Shown here piece by piece: positions 21,991-33,927 of a stretch of DNA of 34,116 bases (positions are counted from its first letter, which is position 1; each line of letters opens with the position of its first letter). The notes beneath the pieces were generated by a model. That model was not told the DNA's origin and searched no databases. It saw only the letters and a list, made by a program, of their open reading frames with translations. The stretch is from Welwitschia mirabilis (taxonomy: Eukaryota > Gnetophyta > Gnetopsida > Welwitschiales), in assembly GCA_051453625.1 (NCBI GenBank), contig JBOZIK010000001.1, positions 1,085,066-1,119,181 of the forward strand, in the 5' to 3' direction. A program made the translations under genes and the position numbers.

Positions 21991-24279
21991 CTATGAACAA
22001 GAAGCCTCAGGCAAAGGATTGAGTGAGTTAAGGAGAATTTTACCTTCCTTGTCACTGAGCAATGAGTAGTCCAAGGTAAATAACTTAGTATAGTAATCAT
22101 TTCAAAAATTAATGATGTATTTTAATGAATTCTTAAGGTTCTCTTTAGACACTTAATGGAGATGATAAAAGGTGCAAAGGTCCTCCTTCACAAAAACTAA
22201 TCATTTACAAGAATGATTAAGGACCCACTCCAAGTGGGCAATGTGGGTATTATTTTACACTAGTATAGAGATGACAGTCTTCGTTTAAGCCTGCTTACTC
22301 TAAAGAGAATAATTCTCTAGTTGCATAGAATTTAACTCCATCTGTAATAAACATTATAAGAAAGAAAAAATATCAAAAAACCATATCAAATCCCTTAATC
22401 ATAATAGAAGAAATATCCATAAATTATCTTGATACCTCTCCAACTTTTAAAAGTGAACCTCAGAGGTTTGTAATTCATATATCTTGTGCCGTGTCATAAA
22501 ATGTACTACTTCTAACTCATTGATAAAAATCTCAAAATTCCAATAAGTAAGATTCCATAAAGGATCCACTGAGTAATACATAGAAAATTCCAGAAATGAA
22601 TAAGGTGAAAATCCTCATTAAAATTATAGCCCTCTTATTTATGAAGAATAAAAGAATCATCTTTATAAGATAATTCAATAACTTGCTCAAAGATAAGACT
22701 TTTTAACTACTTGACTTAATTAATTTGGGCTAATAAGCTCTAGATATTTAGAATCAATTCTATGATGGCTACAAGATGAGTCATGTCAATGTTGGAAGAA
22801 GTTAAAGGAACTGTCATTGAGGGTGATGAAGGAGAAGAATGGGAGTTACAAAAAAAAATAGAAGACTATACTTTAACTAGTATGAAAATGTTTTTCAGAC
22901 TCAAAGATGGTGTAGTAGAAAAATTGGCAACCTAGTCAACATCGATTACCATACCAGGATGATCCTCTTTTAAATCAGACAAGGAAGGAATCCATAATTT
23001 GAATAAAAAGGTAATCTAATAGGACCACTTACTTCAGCCCTAGAATGAATATTTCTATATTTGTCCATGCTTATCTTTCCCTTCTCTTGTAATGGAGTAG
23101 GAGAAAGAAACACAAGTGTCTTCCTATAATAAAGTATGAGATCAAATTAGGATAACTTCAACATTAACACCAACTAATGAGCAGAAAAGTTAAGAAAATA
23201 GTACATTTACATGATGCTTAAACCTCTAGGTGATAACTAGTGGAGAGCATTTCTCCCTTTCATCCACATTAACAAAAGTTGAAGTAGGAGTAGGATTTTT
23301 CAATGAAAGGACCTTACCCTTTCCTTTAGAGCATAAAATCTTAGAAGATGTCTTCTTATGCATTCCATTTATAGAATCATAAAAGGTAATAATAATAAAC
23401 AAGTAATAATAATTAATTTTTTAGAAGGGAAGAGAACCAATTACCTAATCAGAATACACCCCACTTACCAAAGAATAATAAGTTTTGCTTTTATCATTAT
23501 AATAAAAGTGTAATTCAAAAGGATCAATCCTAGGAAGGGACTGTAAGAACATCATGATATGAGAAGAAAGATTGATTTATTTAATTTTCTCAAAGTGATT
23601 ACTACCACAAAAAGCAAAATAGAAAGAAATAGCAATGCTTCCATAAGTTAATTAACAAAAATCTGAGTTTTACTTCATCTTAGTTATTTGTGAAAGTAGT
23701 TTAGAGTGAATGTTGTAACTCTAATCAAAGGAAACTTCATGATAATGAGCAAAAGATAAAAGGTAAATGGAATATTTAGGAAGTTGTGAGGAACAGAAGT
23801 GAAGGAAGTCCTTAACCACAATAAGAAATCCTAAAGCATCATAGTAAGAAACTAAAATCATGTTTGTAGGGATACCATGATAACCCTAATGATAGCGTTA
23901 ATGATTAATAAAATCAAATAAGATAGTTTGAAAGAAACGTAGTGTTTATAATTCATCAGTCAAAAATTAAAACGACTTAAGAACTCCATCTGAAAGACTA
24001 AAAATATGCTTCATAGCCTAAGAAATTATAGAAATTGAATAATACTAGGGATGTTGAAAGGTATAACTAGTATAATCATGTGAAGCATAGATAAAATGCA
24101 AGAGAAGAAATATCATAGATGACTGAAGGTTAAAAAAAAAAAAAAAAAAGAAACTCTAAAATATTAAAGCTAATGATTTATTTGAATTCAGAATCAATCA
24201 GTAAGTTATACATCTTCTCATTGATAAACCTAAGATTACAATTTAACCATCTGATGTGAGGAAAAGACCTAGGAGCCAT
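21991..24279 (-). pseudogene. Decayed minus-strand ORF of about 760 codons, unrecognised
   Basis: From the ATG at 24279 (MAPRSFPHIRWLNCNLRFINEK) a protein-like reading can be followed to a stop at 21993-21991, with one frame shift at a poly-T tract (about 24132-24150) and one near 22560. Stops are fewer than expected for DNA this AT-rich and mostly replace Gln codons. Segments seen are a Lys-rich linker with PTPTSTFVNVDE (about 23280), a Ser/Pro stretch SSPSSPSMTVPLTSS (about 22820), a predicted coiled coil LVAIIELILNIQSLLAQIN (about 22760) and a C-terminal block HLEWVLNHS ... YSLLSDKEGKILLNSL (22230-22020). It lies antisense to the LTR and primer site at 21274-21806. Antisense extra ORFs are known in Tat-lineage gypsy elements; this may be one, or a separate nested element. 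The family is not identified. Confidence 0.45.
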
Positions 24280-24350
24280 ATCTTTGAATAATGTGAAAAG
24301 GAACTTGGATTGAAAAATGGAGAAAAGATAAAGAAGTTAAATTAAATAAT

Positions 24351-24443
24351 CTAGAAAAAACAAAAGAATAGATGTGTAAAACAATATAATATAAGTAAAG
24401 ATAATTTTTAAATACTAAAGATAAAGAAGTGAAAAGCACTTAC
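24351..24443 (-). other. Possible 93-nt leader intron of the minus-strand ORF
   Basis: On the minus strand a consensus donor AG/GTAAGT (24445-24438) and a pyrimidine-rich acceptor TTTTTTCTAG/A (ending 24351) frame 93 nt between the TATA box and the ATG. Splice-like strings are common in AT-rich DNA, so this is suggestive only. Confidence 0.3.
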
Positions 24444-24500
24444 CTATTAACTATATGATGAAAAGTAAAAAAATGTAGATTAAAATAAACTTCCAAACCT

Positions 24501-24510
24501 TATTTATAGG
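24501..24510 (-). promoter_or_regulatory. Possible TATA box of the minus-strand ORF
   Basis: The minus strand reads CCTATAAATA about 220 bp upstream of the ATG at 24279. The tandem 91-bp array lies just beyond it, in the position of an upstream regulatory region. Confidence 0.35.
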
Positions 24511-24679
24511 AAAAAGAAAGAATCTTTTATACTTGCTGACATGACATTAGAAGTACTAGTGAGGTGACAATCAACTAAACTTTAATAGAACTGATAATGC
24601 AACTACAAGAGAGAGAAAGTAAGGTAAATAAATTAAAAGAGGAGAAGAATCATACAGGACCAATCACAATTTGAAAAGA

Positions 24680-26115
24680 TGAGCTATACTTAAAAGGAAG
24701 CATCATACTATTGAGTGTGCAGTTTGAATTCATGATATAATTAAGCAAGAGTAATGAAAGAAATCTATAATGTTAAAAGATAAATTAGCCTTATAAGGAG
24801 ATTCACATTATTGATTGGGCAGCCTAATTTCATCATAGAGTTAAGTAGTGATGACCTAAGTAGTTTGAGAAGTGAAAAGGTGAACTAGACTTATAAAGAA
24901 GCACCACACTCTTAGCTAGCAACCTAATTTAATCATTGAGTTAATTGGTGGTTATTTAAGCAGTTTAAGAAGCAAAATGTTAAACTAGACTTATAAAGGG
25001 TTATCACACTACTCACATGGAAATTCAAAGATGATTTCATACTAAATCAGTAGTTGTAAGGGCCTAATAGTTGACTAGATCCATAAGACGGTGTTAGGCT
25101 ACTGACATAACAACCCAAAGATGATGTCATGCTAATATTAATAGTCATGAGGGCCTAATAGTGGACTAGATCCATAAGGGAGTGTTACACTGGTGATATA
25201 ATATCCCAAAGATGATGTCATGTTGACATCAATAGTTACAAAGGCTTAATAGCAAACCAAATCCATAAGGACATGCTACACTACTAATATGGCAACCCAA
25301 AGTTGATGTCACCCTGATATCAGTAGTTGTAAGGTCCTAATAGTGGACCAGATCCATAAGGGGGTGCCACGCTACTGACACAATAGTCCAAAGATTATAT
25401 CTTTTTTACATCAGTAGTTACAAGGATCTAATAATGAACTATAGCCATAATAAGACACCACACAATTGACATGACAGTCCAAAGATGATGTCATATAGAC
25501 ATTAGCAGTCATAAAGATCTAATAGTAAACTAGATATAAAAGAGAATACCACACTATTGATATTGCACTTTAGATATGATGTCATATTGACAGTAGTAGT
25601 TATAGAAGCATAATAGTTTATTAGATCCATAAGAATACATCAGATTATTAATAAGACACCTCAAAATCTATGCCAAACTAATAATAATACTTACAAGAGT
25701 ATAACACTTTATCAATCCATAAGGAGGCACCATGCTATTGAGTAAACACCTCAAAATACATGCCAAAATGATATTAGTAGTTGCAGGAGCATAATACTTC
25801 ATTATATCCATTAGGGAACACCACACCATTGATCAAACACCTCAAAATCCATGCTAAGCTAACAGTAGTAGTCGCAGGAGCATGTCACTTTATCAAATCC
25901 TTAAGGAAATATTACACTATTGAGTAGACATCTCGAAGTCCATGTCAAACCAACATTAATAGCCACAAGAACATAACACTTCATTACACTCATCAGGGAG
26001 CATCACACTATTGATCACATACCTTAAAATTAATGCTAACTTAACATAAATAGTTATCAAAGTCTAATACTTTACCAAACTTATAAGGAGTACCACCCTA
26101 ATGCCATAATAGTCC
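24680..26115. repeat. Tandem array of 16 units, period about 91 bp
   Basis: The anchor CCATAAGG or a variant recurs at about 24690, 24791, 24891, 24991, 25081, 25172, 25263, 25354, 25445, 25535, 25627, 25717, 25808, 25899, 25990 and 26081. Spacing is 100-101 bp for the first three intervals and 90-92 bp after. After the anchor each unit has a CACACTACTGA-like block, then CCCAAAGATGATGTCAT, a TGACATCAGTAG block and a GGGCCTAATAGT block. The clearest unit (25213-25231) has TGATGTCA and TGACATCA as perfect 8-bp arms with a 3-nt loop. Units are diverged from one another, so the array is old. Confidence 0.9.
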
Positions 26116-26419
26116 TATAATATCAAGTGAGGTTTACCAATACTAGATTCAAGACTGAGATAAGTATTTACCAACTTAAAGATATTTAACTAATTTTGTT
26201 ATATTACTATAAACAATTATCAAAATTAACATGTGCTAAATATGAAACAATTAAGTAGTTTTAACTACTAATGAATCTATCCTAATAATTATATTAATAA
26301 CTAATCATTTATCCTACAAAATATAGAATACAAGTAAGAATGAAGTCCAGATAACCCTCAATGATGCATACATTGTTGAACCATGAAAGATCATATAAAC
26401 AATCATATCAATGCTCTAT

Positions 26420-29400
26420 AAACAATAAATTGAAGAAGTACAACATCAATTATAGATCAATTATGTGAATATTAAGGCTTTACAATAATTAGTTAATGAT
26501 AAGCTAGACTCTATCCTTAGAGCTATAGATGGAATACCATGAAAACAATTAATCAAAGAACTTCGATCTCAAGTACAATAATCCCTCTAAGTACAAAATG
26601 AAAAGATATAATATTTTGAGAAGAACTCTTTCCAATATTCTAAATAACAAGTAGGAGAAGAGATGCATAGGTGAATACAATAGTACCATGTTCATAACTC
26701 ATCTCCAAACAACATCACAAAAGATTAAGACATATAATAATATGTAAATAAAGTACAAATTCACATGTAAATAAGAACCTTAGGGTTTTATAAGGAATCA
26801 CTCCAATGATTGTGATACATTAAGAACCATTTTAAAATGAAAAATGTAGAGAATAGCTTACATAGTCAATATGCCATCATGTTCTTATAGAATATTTCAT
26901 AGTTTGATGGAGTTGGCTAAGTGTAATAAGGAATGATTGAGTTGATTAAAAGAAATTTACTAAAGAATTTAAATAGGCTTTTATTCCTGCTTACTTTATC
27001 AAGGATAGAAGGATGTAGTTCACATGCTTAAGATTGAGCATAAAGAGCCTTGATAAGCATTGGAAAGAATTCTATAAATTAGCTAAATTCCAAATCCAGC
27101 GAGATCAAGGAGAATTTAATAATGACTTTATTGGTACCCTGGCATCCCGATTAAGAAATTTTATCTATTCTTTAGAACCTAAATCTCAATAAGAATCATA
27201 TTGGAAGAGCAAACATTATATCAAGGTGGAACAAAGAAATTTGATGATGGCTTAGATTGAAACAATTATCACTTCATAATCAAGACATCAAAACTCTCCA
27301 TTCCAATTAGAACCCTTCAGTTAAAGTTACTAGGTACCAATTTTCCACTACTACAAGAAGGAGGATCACATAATTAAGATCTATTTTAAGAAAAAGGAAG
27401 ATACAAATTCTGATTAGTTGACTATAGCATAAGGATAGCCACAAGTAAGAAAAAGATCATTCATCCTAGTTCAAAAGGTTTTATGTGAAACCAATTCTCT
27501 ATAATTGAAATTAAAGGATTTTTACATAATTTTCTTATTATATCTCTCATTTATTATGGTGCTAGTGATAATATTATTTCTCCTAATTTTGCAAATCACT
27601 TCCAAGATAAAATTAGTAGGGAACCAATTTCTAAAGTAGAAGTCATGGGAGAAAAAATAATCACTCAGTTAGGTCAGTGCGCATAGTTAAACTTTATAAT
27701 TCATGATTTATATTTTATTAATAAATTTGATCTCTTTAATATCAAAAAAGATGAAGCAATTATAGAAATGTCCTTTTTGAGAAAATATGATGTAAGAGCA
27801 TCTTTCGAAAAATAAACCATATTGATTTTCACTCCATATGAAAGATGAATTCTAAAAGGAAAGGAAAGAAAAGAAGGAAATAAGTATTATTCATAACAAG
27901 TAGGGAAATGAAGAAAGCCTTTAAGATAACTTAGTTATTTTTGTGCCATAGTCAGAAACAAAGCAAAAGTATATCTACCTATTAAGTTATATATTAAGTT
28001 ATATAACTTCTAATAAGTATTTAAATATAAGGTTGATTTACAACCAAAGAGAAAGATGTAATATGAAATTAATCTTATTCCAGGGGTACAGTTAATCTCT
28101 CGAGCATCATGTGAATTTTTTATCATTAATTTTAAAAAGCTAAAATTGAAAATTTAACAATTATAAATGAAGGTAAAATCAAGCCTAGTATATGATATTG
28201 GGAAGCATCAATTTTGTTTGTAAATAAAAAAAATGGATTGCTAAGTCTTCACATTGATTATTACTAGTTAAATAAGGTAATAATAAAGAATAAGTATTCA
28301 CTACCTCGAATCGATGAGATTTTTGACTAGATATAGGGAGAAAGGTATTTTTGTAAAATAGATTTAAAAATCAAGATACCATCAAATTCATATCAAAGAA
28401 GACAATGTTTCAAAAATGTCTTTCTGAACTAGATACAACAATTTTAAATTCACAGTTATGCCTTTTGGTTTGACAAATGTTCCTAATACATTTATGATAT
28501 TAATGAATAACATTCGTATTTAGATCAATTTATTATTATCTTCATGGATGATATTTCAATTTACTCCAAAAGTAAGGGAAAACATGTTAAACACATGAAG
28601 TTAGTTTTTTAGCTACTTCAAAAAAAGGGTTTTGAAAACTAAACTCAACAAATGTTAATTCTTATCCCTTATTTAGAGCATGTCATATCTAAAGAAGGTT
28701 TAAAAATTAATTCCAAAAAAATACAAACTATAAGAGAATGGCCTAAGCTAAAAACTCCCCCTGAAGTAAAAAGCTTCCTTGGTCTTACAGAATTCTATAG
28801 GTGTCTCATCCAAAATTTCTCCAAAATTGTGAGTCCAATGACAAATTTGACTAAAGATAAAATTTCATTTAATTTTGATAACAAGTGAAAAGAAGAATTT
28901 TTATGAATCAAACTCTTATTGACCACATACTGAGTTTTAAAGATCCCAAAAATGGATAAAGAATTCTTAGTAGTCATAGATTCTTATAGAGAGGAAGTAG
29001 GTATAGTCTTGATATACGAAGAAAGATTGATTACATATGAATCATTCAAGTTAAAGAAACATGAATGCAACTATCTAGTGCATAACTTATAATTTATATT
29101 CATAATTCATGCATTAAAAATATGAAGACACTACCTTTTAAGAAATAAATTTCAAATTAATACTAATCATAAAATGTTAGAATTTTTATAGAAACAAGAT
29201 TTTCTAAATATACGATAATGAGGATGATTGTAATCATTATCAGAATATAATTTTAATCTTAAATTCATACTTGAAAAATAAAACAAAATTGTAGACACTC
29301 TCAATTACATATGGTATATGATGATTTATATAGTAAATCCTTAGATGGCAAAGAAATTAAAGAACAAGTGCCATAAGATGAGATATTTAAACAAATTTGG

Positions 29401-30800
29401 CATAAACCTATATTCAAACAAATTTGGCATAAACTTATGAATGATAAAGAGGGTTCTCCTTTTATTTAACTAATAATGGAATTTTGATAAGAGAAAATCA
29501 AGTTTTCATTTTTACTAGAACTTGACGTCCTTAATTACTTAGAGAAACACATAAAGTTCTATATGTGGACAACCTAGGCTTTGCAAAAACATACATCACT
29601 TTAAAGAAGCAGTATTATTAGCTAGGAATGAAGTTTTAGATTAAAGATTTTGTTAAAAGTTATCCAATATATCAAAGTATTAAATTAAAATAGCAAAACC
29701 TGATCAGATTCCTAAAACCTTTAGAATGCTATCCTAGAGATGGAAATAAATTCCTATGGATTTCATTGTAGGTTTAACCAAAACCATTAAAAAACATGAG
29801 GCCATATTCATATATGTGGATCAACTCACCAAGATGGCATGTTTCATTCCAATTAAAACCATGACTACTATAGAAGAAATTATAATCTAGTTTGTGAAGG
29901 AAGTATTTTATTAACATGAAATTCCTAAAACTATCATTTTAAATAAAGATTCAAAATTTGTATCAAACTTTTGGAATGAATTCTTGAAGCAATTAGGTAC
30001 TCAAGTACTTTTTAATACAACTCATCATCAAAAAACTAATGAAAAAATAGATTAAGTGAATTATATCTTAAAATATATTTTGAGAAGTGATGTGGTTGGT
30101 AGACTAGGGAGATGAGAAGATTTCCTTCATTTGGTAGAATTTGCTTATAACTAAGGTTGCTAAACTTCAATTAAACATTATCTATTCGAAGTAATATAGG
30201 GTAGGAACTATTAAACTCTTATAGGTTGGTTAGATCTAATTCAAACATATTAAGAAGAAAAAGAAGAAATTCAGAGAATGAAAAAAGTAATCAATAAAGT
30301 GCAAAAACAACTACAAGGTACACCATATAGATACAAGAAGTATTTTGACTAGAAACATTTTTACTTCATTTTTTAAGTTGATTATTAAATACTAATAAGA
30401 GTTAAAACTAAATAAGTAACCTTAAAACTAGGGAAATATTTCAAATTAGCACCTTGGTTTTGTGAAATTTTCCATGTTATTAAGATAATAAGTGAAGTGT
30501 TATATAAACTTTATCTTTCTAAACAATGGTCTCTTGTTCACCTAGTGTTTTATATTAACCTTCTTAAAACTTATTACCTTAATGATTATATTATGGATTA
30601 GAATAGACTTTTGATAGGATCTAACATTACTTTTATAATTAACCTATTTGTTATTGAGGATTATAGAGAAAAACAGTTAAGAGAAAAATCAATAAAATAA
30701 GTACTAAAAGAATGATCTCACTATGATTACTGTAGTTGGAAAAGTGAACAATATATGAAAGAGAATTATCTAGGTTTACTTATAAATAAAATATAATGAG
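26420..30800 (+). pseudogene. Decayed Ty3/gypsy chromovirus gag-pol
   Basis: Plus-strand order: gag with an N-terminal coiled coil (LVNDKLDSILRAIDG near 26490) and a capsid-like part to about 27200; aspartic protease (LIYYGASDN near 27555, where relatives have DSGAS, so the catalytic Asp is lost); reverse transcriptase with YHQIHIKE, FTVMPFGLTN and FMDD at 28541-28552; SFLGLTEFYR near 28780; RNase H near 28960; integrase with a zinc-binding region near 29540-29680 in which CPxCQ has become YPIYQ. The catalytic core shows MDFIVGLTKT (29756), NKDSKF (29945) and a third acidic position changed Glu to Asp. A chromodomain-like block (VIEDYREKQLREK ... CSWKSEQYMKENY) ends the ORF near 30640-30790. 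Many stops and frame shifts; inactive. The chromodomain places it among chromoviruses; the lineage is not certain. Confidence 0.85.
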
Positions 30801-30910
30801 TTCTTATTTAATGTAAAGGAACATGATGAGGAAGAAGAATCTAATGCTAAACAGATCTTGCAACAAAATGATTCCATGGAGGAACAATAGTTTGAGGATG
30901 AATAATAAGA

Positions 30911-30923
30911 TTAAGGGGAGAAG
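30911..30923 (+). other. Polypurine tract of the gypsy element
   Basis: TTAAGGGGAGAAG lies about 120 bp after the chromodomain and directly before the presumed 3' LTR, the standard plus-strand primer position. Confidence 0.65.
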
Positions 30924-31229
30924 TCTATAATAATATTGATAACCTATAAAATTTAACATTTATATTAACGATTTTAGTTATCTTAGAAAATATATTTAAT
31001 TAATCATTTTTATCATGAGATTATGTCTTTCCTTAGTTTTATTATAAGTTATAAAGTTATGCACTTTCAAATGATAAATCTAAGTACTTAATAGCATAAT
31101 GGAGTATCAGGCCAAATCAACTTCAAACTATCATGTTGAACTTATCATGGAATGACATGTGGTAGCAAGTTATGGGTCCTCTCAGTTCCTAAATCCTAAT
31201 CAACTGAGATCCTCAAAGACACCTAGCAT

Positions 31230-31329
31230 NNNNNNNNNNNNNNNNNNNNNNNNNNNNNNNNNNNNNNNNNNNNNNNNNNNNNNNNNNNNNNNNNNNNNNN
31301 NNNNNNNNNNNNNNNNNNNNNNNNNNNNN
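31230..31329. other. Assembly gap, 100 N, with duplicated flanks
   Basis: The 23 bp at 31207-31229 recur exactly at 31330-31352. Confidence 0.97.
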
Positions 31330-31794
31330 AGATCCTCAAAGACACCTAGCATCAACATGGTAGATATGTGATGATGATGTAACAAACATGTGGCAGTGAC
31401 TTGGTAGAAAAGTAGTAATCATAACTGATAGTGACACATGAAAATGATATTAACACAAACATCATTGAAATTAGTTGAAAGTTTTTGTACAATGGACCAC
31501 ATGTTGAAGGAATCATGAGAAATTTCTATTAAATTCTAAAAGATAAAACTTTTACTTAATAATATAAGACAAAGATTAGACCAAATGCTAAATGGCAAAG
31601 TGCTACAAGATAAAGATTCCAACAAATTGTATAAGACAAGAAATCTTAACCTTCACCTAAATCTGCAACATATAATTTAATCTACTTAATGATAAATGAT
31701 AAATATTCTATCTAAAGCTATAAGACAGAGCCCACCCACCTCACCTACCACTATAAGTTAAGAAATCTAACTACTTATCCTTCTTAGCTTTGCC

Positions 31795-31804
31795 TATAAA
31801 AGGG
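31795..31804 (+). promoter_or_regulatory. TATA box of the gypsy LTR
   Basis: TATAAAAGGG in the right half of the presumed LTR, followed by a T/C-rich start region. It fits a U3/R boundary about 30 bp downstream. Confidence 0.5.
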
Positions 31805-32694
31805 TCTTTAAGCCCTTCATTATAACATCACTTCATCTTTAATGAAAGATATATTATACCTTGACATAGTCTAAGGAATTTGTACTAGCCTAAGAAATTT
31901 GTACTTCATAATGCCTCTTTCTTGTAATGTAAGACAATTACTTTTATTTTATGTTAATGAAGTTAGTTTCATTTTCTTAATTTTAAGTGTGCATCATTTC
32001 ATAATTAGAATGCTTGATTAGGAGCTATGAAAAGGTCAAGATATCTTTATTAAGTGTATTTTCATGTTTGCTTAGCTAGCAGTAGTTGTAAGTATTTGAT
32101 GGTTTTCAGGCTTAACTTCCTATCTTCCATACTTATATTTGAACTACAAATGATGTTAAATAATATGAGATATTTTACCAACACTTAGGTGATGAATGAT
32201 ATTATGCCATCATGATTTAAACTTAATAACTTAGGGAGGGAAATATTTAATGCAAGTAATTATCATATCTTCTATAATTGAAGTTTCATGTATATATAAC
32301 TTGGACAAGATTAGAGTGTTAGTTTGTTTCTACTTTTGCTAATTGAATTTTTCCTTATTACATCTTGGATTTAACTTCCTATTATTTAAATTTTACTTTG
32401 AACTTTTTTATGTGCCAAATTTTATAAGCTAATGATATTCATCCTTGTGAAGAAAACAATACTGGATACTGCTTAGTTAGAACAGATAGAAGTATGTTGT
32501 GGTGTGAATTTATGCAATTCTAAAGTCCTTTAGGTAAACTTGTAATTAAATAACTTGCAGAAAAACACATGCTAGTATAAACGGGAGTTTACCTAAATGT
32601 CATAATCCCAACGAAGACACTAGGCTCAGAGTTAGAGAATTGATTTCCAAGGGTAGTTTTGGTATTTATCTTTTACTTAACTGAAAGGAAATAG

Positions 32695-32794
32695 NNNNNN
32701 NNNNNNNNNNNNNNNNNNNNNNNNNNNNNNNNNNNNNNNNNNNNNNNNNNNNNNNNNNNNNNNNNNNNNNNNNNNNNNNNNNNNNNNNNNNNNN
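32695..32794. other. Assembly gap, 100 N, with duplicated flanks
   Basis: 32441-32694 (about 254 bp) recurs at 32795-33045 with scattered differences, mostly transitions. Confidence 0.97.
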
Positions 32795-33060
32795 ATCCTT
32801 GTGGAGAAAACAATACTGGGTACTGCTTAGTTAGAACAGATAGAAGTATGTTGTGGTGTGAATTTATGCAATTATAAAGTCCTTTAGGTAAACTTGTAAT
32901 TAAATAACTTGTAGAAAAACACATGCTAGTATAAACGGGAGTTTACCTGAATGTCATAATCCCAACGAAGACACTAGGCTCAGAGTTAGAGAATTGATTT
33001 TCAGATTTGTTTTTGGTCTTTTATCCTTTACTGAATGAAAGTAAATAATAAAGTAAATGC

Positions 33061-33102
33061 AATGCAAGTGAATGGAAGTGAAATGCAAGTGAATGGAAAT
33101 GA
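33061..33102. repeat. 21-bp tandem pair
   Basis: AATGCAAGTGAATGGAAGTGA is followed directly by a second copy with one change (G to A). Similar ATGGAAATGCAATG strings recur near 33290 and 33590. Confidence 0.8.
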
Positions 33103-33409
33103 AAATAGAATGGATTCTTTTGATTCCTAATCCTTCTGTCACAAGAACTAGCTTCTAGCCTTTCTATTACAAAGACTATCCTTCCTATGATTCAAGTCAA
33201 TTAAGAAAAGCATTCATCTAATTCCTAACGAACATGAGCTATGAGATGTACCAAATAGAATATGCAATATTTGATATGAAATGAAATGGAAATGCAATGC
33301 AAACATACTACTAACCAAGGTCAATCTTAACAAAGGTTGCCCTCATGATCTAAATAAATCATAGATTTGTCACTTAACTATGACCAAGTTAAACCATAAG
33401 GGACATTCA

Positions 33410-33509
33410 NNNNNNNNNNNNNNNNNNNNNNNNNNNNNNNNNNNNNNNNNNNNNNNNNNNNNNNNNNNNNNNNNNNNNNNNNNNNNNNNNNNNNNNNNNN
33501 NNNNNNNNN
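33410..33509. other. Assembly gap, 100 N, with duplicated flanks
   Basis: The 204 bp at 33206-33409 recur at 33510-33713 with about seven base differences. Confidence 0.97.
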
Positions 33510-33920
33510 AAAAGCATTCATCTAATTCCTAACGAACATCAACTATGAGATGTACCAAATAGAATATGCAATATTTGATATGAAATGAAATGGAAATGGA
33601 ATGCAAACATACTACTAATCAAGATCAATCTTAACAAAGGTTGCCCTCATGATCTAAATAAATTATAGATTTGTCACTTAACTATGACCAAGTTAAACCA
33701 TAAAGGACATTCAAAGAATTGGAATGAAAAGAGTATTTGTATAAATTCAAAAGAACTGTACATCCATTTATAATAGAATAATAGCACCTCAATGGTAAAA
33801 ACACATCCTAACACTAAGGTAACTCCTTTCTACAGCTATTGGATGGATCTCCTCCCTTTAAGCTTCCGTCACAAGCATATCAGATGCAAAAGATGATTTG
33901 GAAGTAAAGGAGAGAAGGGT

Positions 33921-33927
33921 ATTTATA
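33921..33927 (-). promoter_or_regulatory. Possible minus-strand TATA box
   Basis: The minus strand reads CTATAAATACCCTTCTCTCC, a well-formed plant TATA context followed by a pyrimidine-rich stretch. No ORF follows on the minus strand, so it may belong to an LTR. Confidence 0.25.

Larger units (their letters stand above)
30924..31994 (+). repeat. Presumed 3' LTR of the gypsy element
   Basis: It begins TCTATAATAATATTG, probably a decayed TG end, after the polypurine tract and ends about GTGTGCA. Inside are ACATGTGG-type motifs (near 31157 and 31386), a TATA box TATAAAAGGG at 31795-31804 and a short duplication of TAAGGAATTTGTACT. The 100-N gap (31230-31329) has duplicated flanks. The right end is a guess, since no 5' LTR is available for comparison. 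Confidence 0.5.

Noticed and set aside
24680-26115. CRISPR-like array
   Set aside because: Units are contiguous diverged 91-bp tandem repeats with no separate spacers, in plant nuclear DNA.
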